In this document: piece by piece, positions 62,426 through 64,000 of the stretch
Layout: each line of letters opens with the position of its first letter
Position numbering within the stretch: the first letter of the stretch is position 1
Assembly: GCF_003258515.1 (NCBI RefSeq)
Contig: NZ_QGEH01000001.1
Coordinates: forward strand, 1,116,001-1,180,000
Reading direction: 5' to 3'
DNA from: Marinobacter bohaiensis
GTDB lineage: Bacteria > Pseudomonadota > Gammaproteobacteria > Pseudomonadales > Oleiphilaceae
DNA: 64,000 nucleotides
Notes under the pieces: generated by a model
Seen by the model: only the letters and a program-made list of their open reading frames with translations
Database searches by the model: none
Told to the model about the DNA's origin: nothing
Program-made: the position numbers and the translations under genes

Positions 62426-63400
62426 ATGCTGAAACAATGCCTGACGGCTGCGTTGCTGATGTTTGCCCTGGCCTCGAGCGCCATGGCGCAGGACAACAGC
62501 ACTTTCCGGGTCACCCTGCTGGGCACCGGTACTCCAAACCCCAATCCCGATCGTTTCGGCCCCAGCACCCTGGTGCAGGCCGGCAACCTGAACCTGCTGT
62601 TTGATGCCGGGCGCGGCAATACCATCCGCCTGTGGCAGTTGAAGGTGCCGCTGGGCAGTCTCGATGAAGTCTTCCTGACGCACTATCACTCGGATCACGT
62701 CAACGGTCTGGCGGATCTTTGGATGACCGGCTGGCTGCCGCCGGTATACGCCGGGCGCAAGCAGCCGTTCAACATCACCGGCCCGACCGGTCTGCAGGCA
62801 CTGACCGATGGTCTGGTCAGTGCGTTTGAGAACAACGCCAAGGTGCGTATTGCCGATGAGAAGCTGCCGCCGGAAGCCAACCGCTTCAACGTCACCGAGT
62901 TTGACGAGCAGGTCGGTGGCGTGGTCTATGAAAAGAACGGCGTCAGAGTCACGGCGTTTTCCAACTTGCACGGCGACCTGATTCATCCGTCGGTCGGCTA
63001 CCGCATTGACTATCAGGGCAAGTCGGTGGTGATTTCCGGGGATACCCGCAAATCGAAGACGGTGGTTGAGCATTCACGTGGCGTTGACCTGCTGATCCAC
63101 GAAGTCGCTGCTGCCCGACCGGAGCTGCTAGAGGCGCTGCCGCGTCTGCAGCCGATCATGAATCATCACACCACGCCGCAGGAGGCGGGTGAGGTGTTCA
63201 GCGAAGCCAAGCCAAAGATGGCGGCCTTCACGCATTTCGTGCTGCTGGCAAACCAGGATTACCCGCCGATGACGCCTGCGGAAATCGAGACGGCAACGCG
63301 GGAAACCTACGATGGGCCCCTAGCTATGGGGCAGGATCTCATGGCGTTCGATCTGTCCGGCGATAAGGTCAGGGTGATTCCCTGGAACAGCGATCGATAG
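62426..63400 (+). CDS. Exported MBL-fold metallo-hydrolase (RNase Z/arylsulfatase-like)
   Basis: A 324-residue metallo-beta-lactamase-fold protein. A signal peptide (residues 1-21, ending AMAQ) directs it to the periplasm; the zinc motif H86-x-H88-x-D90-H91 (THYHSDHVNG) is intact, with SGDTRKS and NHHTTP supplying further ligands. The sequence resembles the RNase Z-like, AtsA-type group that includes secreted phosphodiesterases and sulfatases. The substrate is unknown. ATG at 62426 is chosen because the signal peptide begins there. Confidence 0.86.
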   Translation: MLKQCLTAALLMFALASSAMAQDNSTFRVTLLGTGTPNPNPDRFGPSTLVQAGNLNLLFDAGRGNTIRLWQLKVPLGSLDEVFLTHYHSDHVNGLADLWMTGWLPPVYAGRKQPFNITGPTGLQALTDGLVSAFENNAKVRIADEKLPPEANRFNVTEFDEQVGGVVYEKNGVRVTAFSNLHGDLIHPSVGYRIDYQGKSVVISGDTRKSKTVVEHSRGVDLLIHEVAAARPELLEALPRLQPIMNHHTTPQEAGEVFSEAKPKMAAFTHFVLLANQDYPPMTPAEIETATRETYDGPLAMGQDLMAFDLSGDKVRVIPWNSDR

Positions 63401-63422
63401 ATCCCCTCGGGGGTTGCCCTTC

Positions 63423-63446
63423 CGTGACGCCCACCCGGGCGTCACG
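63423..63446. terminator. Bidirectional hairpin between convergent genes
   Basis: CGTGACGCCC (63423-63432), loop ACCC, GGGCGTCACG (63437-63446), followed on the plus strand by CATCTTT. The right arm overlaps the stop codon of the methyltransferase gene on the minus strand. It probably terminates the metallo-hydrolase transcript. Confidence 0.7.
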
Positions 63447-64000
63447 CATCTTTCTCCAGCCACGCGCAGTGCACTCCGATAACGAACCGGAACGATCCAT
63501 CGGACATCCGGTAGGGCGCCAGAGCCCGCTCAGCGGCCGCGCTCACTCGCTCGTGTTGATCGGCCGTTACCCGGACACCGGCAAACGGAAACCAGCCGTC
63601 CACATCGGCCCGGATCAGATCGGTGATGGTCGGGAAGATGACACTTTCCTCCAGACGTTCCACCTCGACCTCCGCCAGGCCGGCTTCGGCAAAGGTATTC
63701 TCGATGATCGAGCGTTGGCCCATGGCGAAGGGCGCGCGCAAAAGGTCGCCGACCGACGGGCTGATCAGTTCCCCATAGAGACCTGACAGAGTCTGGTATA
63801 CCGGTTGTCGGATCAGCTCATCGAAAACCAGAACCACCAGTCGACCGCCGGGCTCCAGCACCCGGTGCATTTCCCGCAGCGCCTGCACGGGATCGTCAAA
63901 CAGCATCAGGCCGAACTGGCAGGTGACGGCGTCGAAGGTGTCTTCGTCGAAAGGCAGATTGCCGGCGTGACTTTCCACCCAGCGGATGGTTTCGGATTTT
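63442..64000 (-). CDS. Class I SAM-dependent methyltransferase (C-terminal part, cut by window edge)
   Basis: The frame is open to the right edge, so the N terminus, including the SAM-binding glycine motif, lies outside the window. Visible parts are LPFDEDTFDAVTCQFGLMLFDDPVQALREMHRVLEPGGRLVVL, the motif II to III region of UbiE/COQ5-like class I methyltransferases, followed by a variable C-terminal half ending CAWLEKDA. The substrate cannot be deduced. It converges with the metallo-hydrolase gene with 41 bases between the stops. Confidence 0.82.
   Translation of the reverse strand, partial: KSETIRWVESHAGNLPFDEDTFDAVTCQFGLMLFDDPVQALREMHRVLEPGGRLVVLVFDELIRQPVYQTLSGLYGELISPSVGDLLRAPFAMGQRSIIENTFAEAGLAEVEVERLEESVIFPTITDLIRADVDGWFPFAGVRVTADQHERVSAAAERALAPYRMSDGSFRFVIGVHCAWLEKDA

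Overview
The window is about 64 kb of GC-rich chromosome from a free-living, aerobic gammaproteobacterium, probably marine or halophilic. This rests on family content: EfpL, a PutA without a DNA-binding domain, a large NAD-glutamate dehydrogenase, two siderophore receptors, TRAP and TTT transporters, and several acidic outer-membrane barrels. No rRNA, tRNA, CRISPR array, transposase or prophage gene was recognised. The genus cannot be fixed from the sequence alone.

Layout. 1-2.3 kb: a TRAP transporter (dctP-dctQ-dctM, minus strand, cut by the left edge). 2.6-5.9 kb: a small outer-membrane barrel, a ribokinase-like kinase, efpL and an AraC-type regulator. 6.1-8.3 kb: a TonB-dependent siderophore receptor. 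8.4-12.2 kb: a LysR regulator with an FdhF/YdeP molybdo-oxidoreductase, then PhnA. 12.3-21.5 kb: a sugar-acid catabolic island with a divergent LysR regulator, UxaA/GarD-type dehydratase, GabD-like aldehyde dehydrogenase, HpaI/GarL-type aldolase, a complete TctCBA transporter and a TtuC/DmlA-type dehydrogenase. 21.7-32.7 kb: small exported proteins, an orphan TRAP binding protein, a TetR/MFS divergent pair with twin operators, a LysR/YdcZ-pair unit, a divergent Nramp-like transporter, a PhoX-type lipoprotein and a DUF1294 protein. 32.7-37.1 kb: a fecI-fecR-receptor iron module. 37.3-52.9 kb: two facing catabolic operons with a PadR-DUF2218 regulator between them. 53.1-63.4 kb: a malate/lactate dehydrogenase, an Lrp regulator, NAD-glutamate dehydrogenase, putA and a periplasmic metallo-hydrolase. 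A methyltransferase is cut by the right edge.

The most notable system is a regulon tied together by promoter sequence. Three promoters share the same layout: GACTTTTGTCTAAT (or a near match), 17 bases, an AGATATATCT-type palindrome, 7 bases, a second such palindrome. They stand upstream of the TRAP transporter (2277-2334), the plus-strand operon starting at 37344 (37167-37224), and the minus-strand operon starting at 52739 (52830-52887). The padR-DUF2218 gene at 45060 has the same palindrome just after its own -10 box. Together these would give an outer-membrane porin, an inner-membrane importer, a flavin monooxygenase, an HpaD-like extradiol ring-cleavage dioxygenase, an unusual amidohydrolase, two FAH-family enzymes, an HpaH-type hydratase, an HpaI-type aldolase, a dienelactone-hydrolase-like enzyme, an SDR without the usual catalytic residues, an NTF2-like protein, a DUF3500 protein, a RidA protein and an MFS exporter. 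I infer catabolism of a hydroxylated aromatic acid whose identity is not evident. The semialdehyde dehydrogenase expected for the classical homoprotocatechuate route is absent from both operons.
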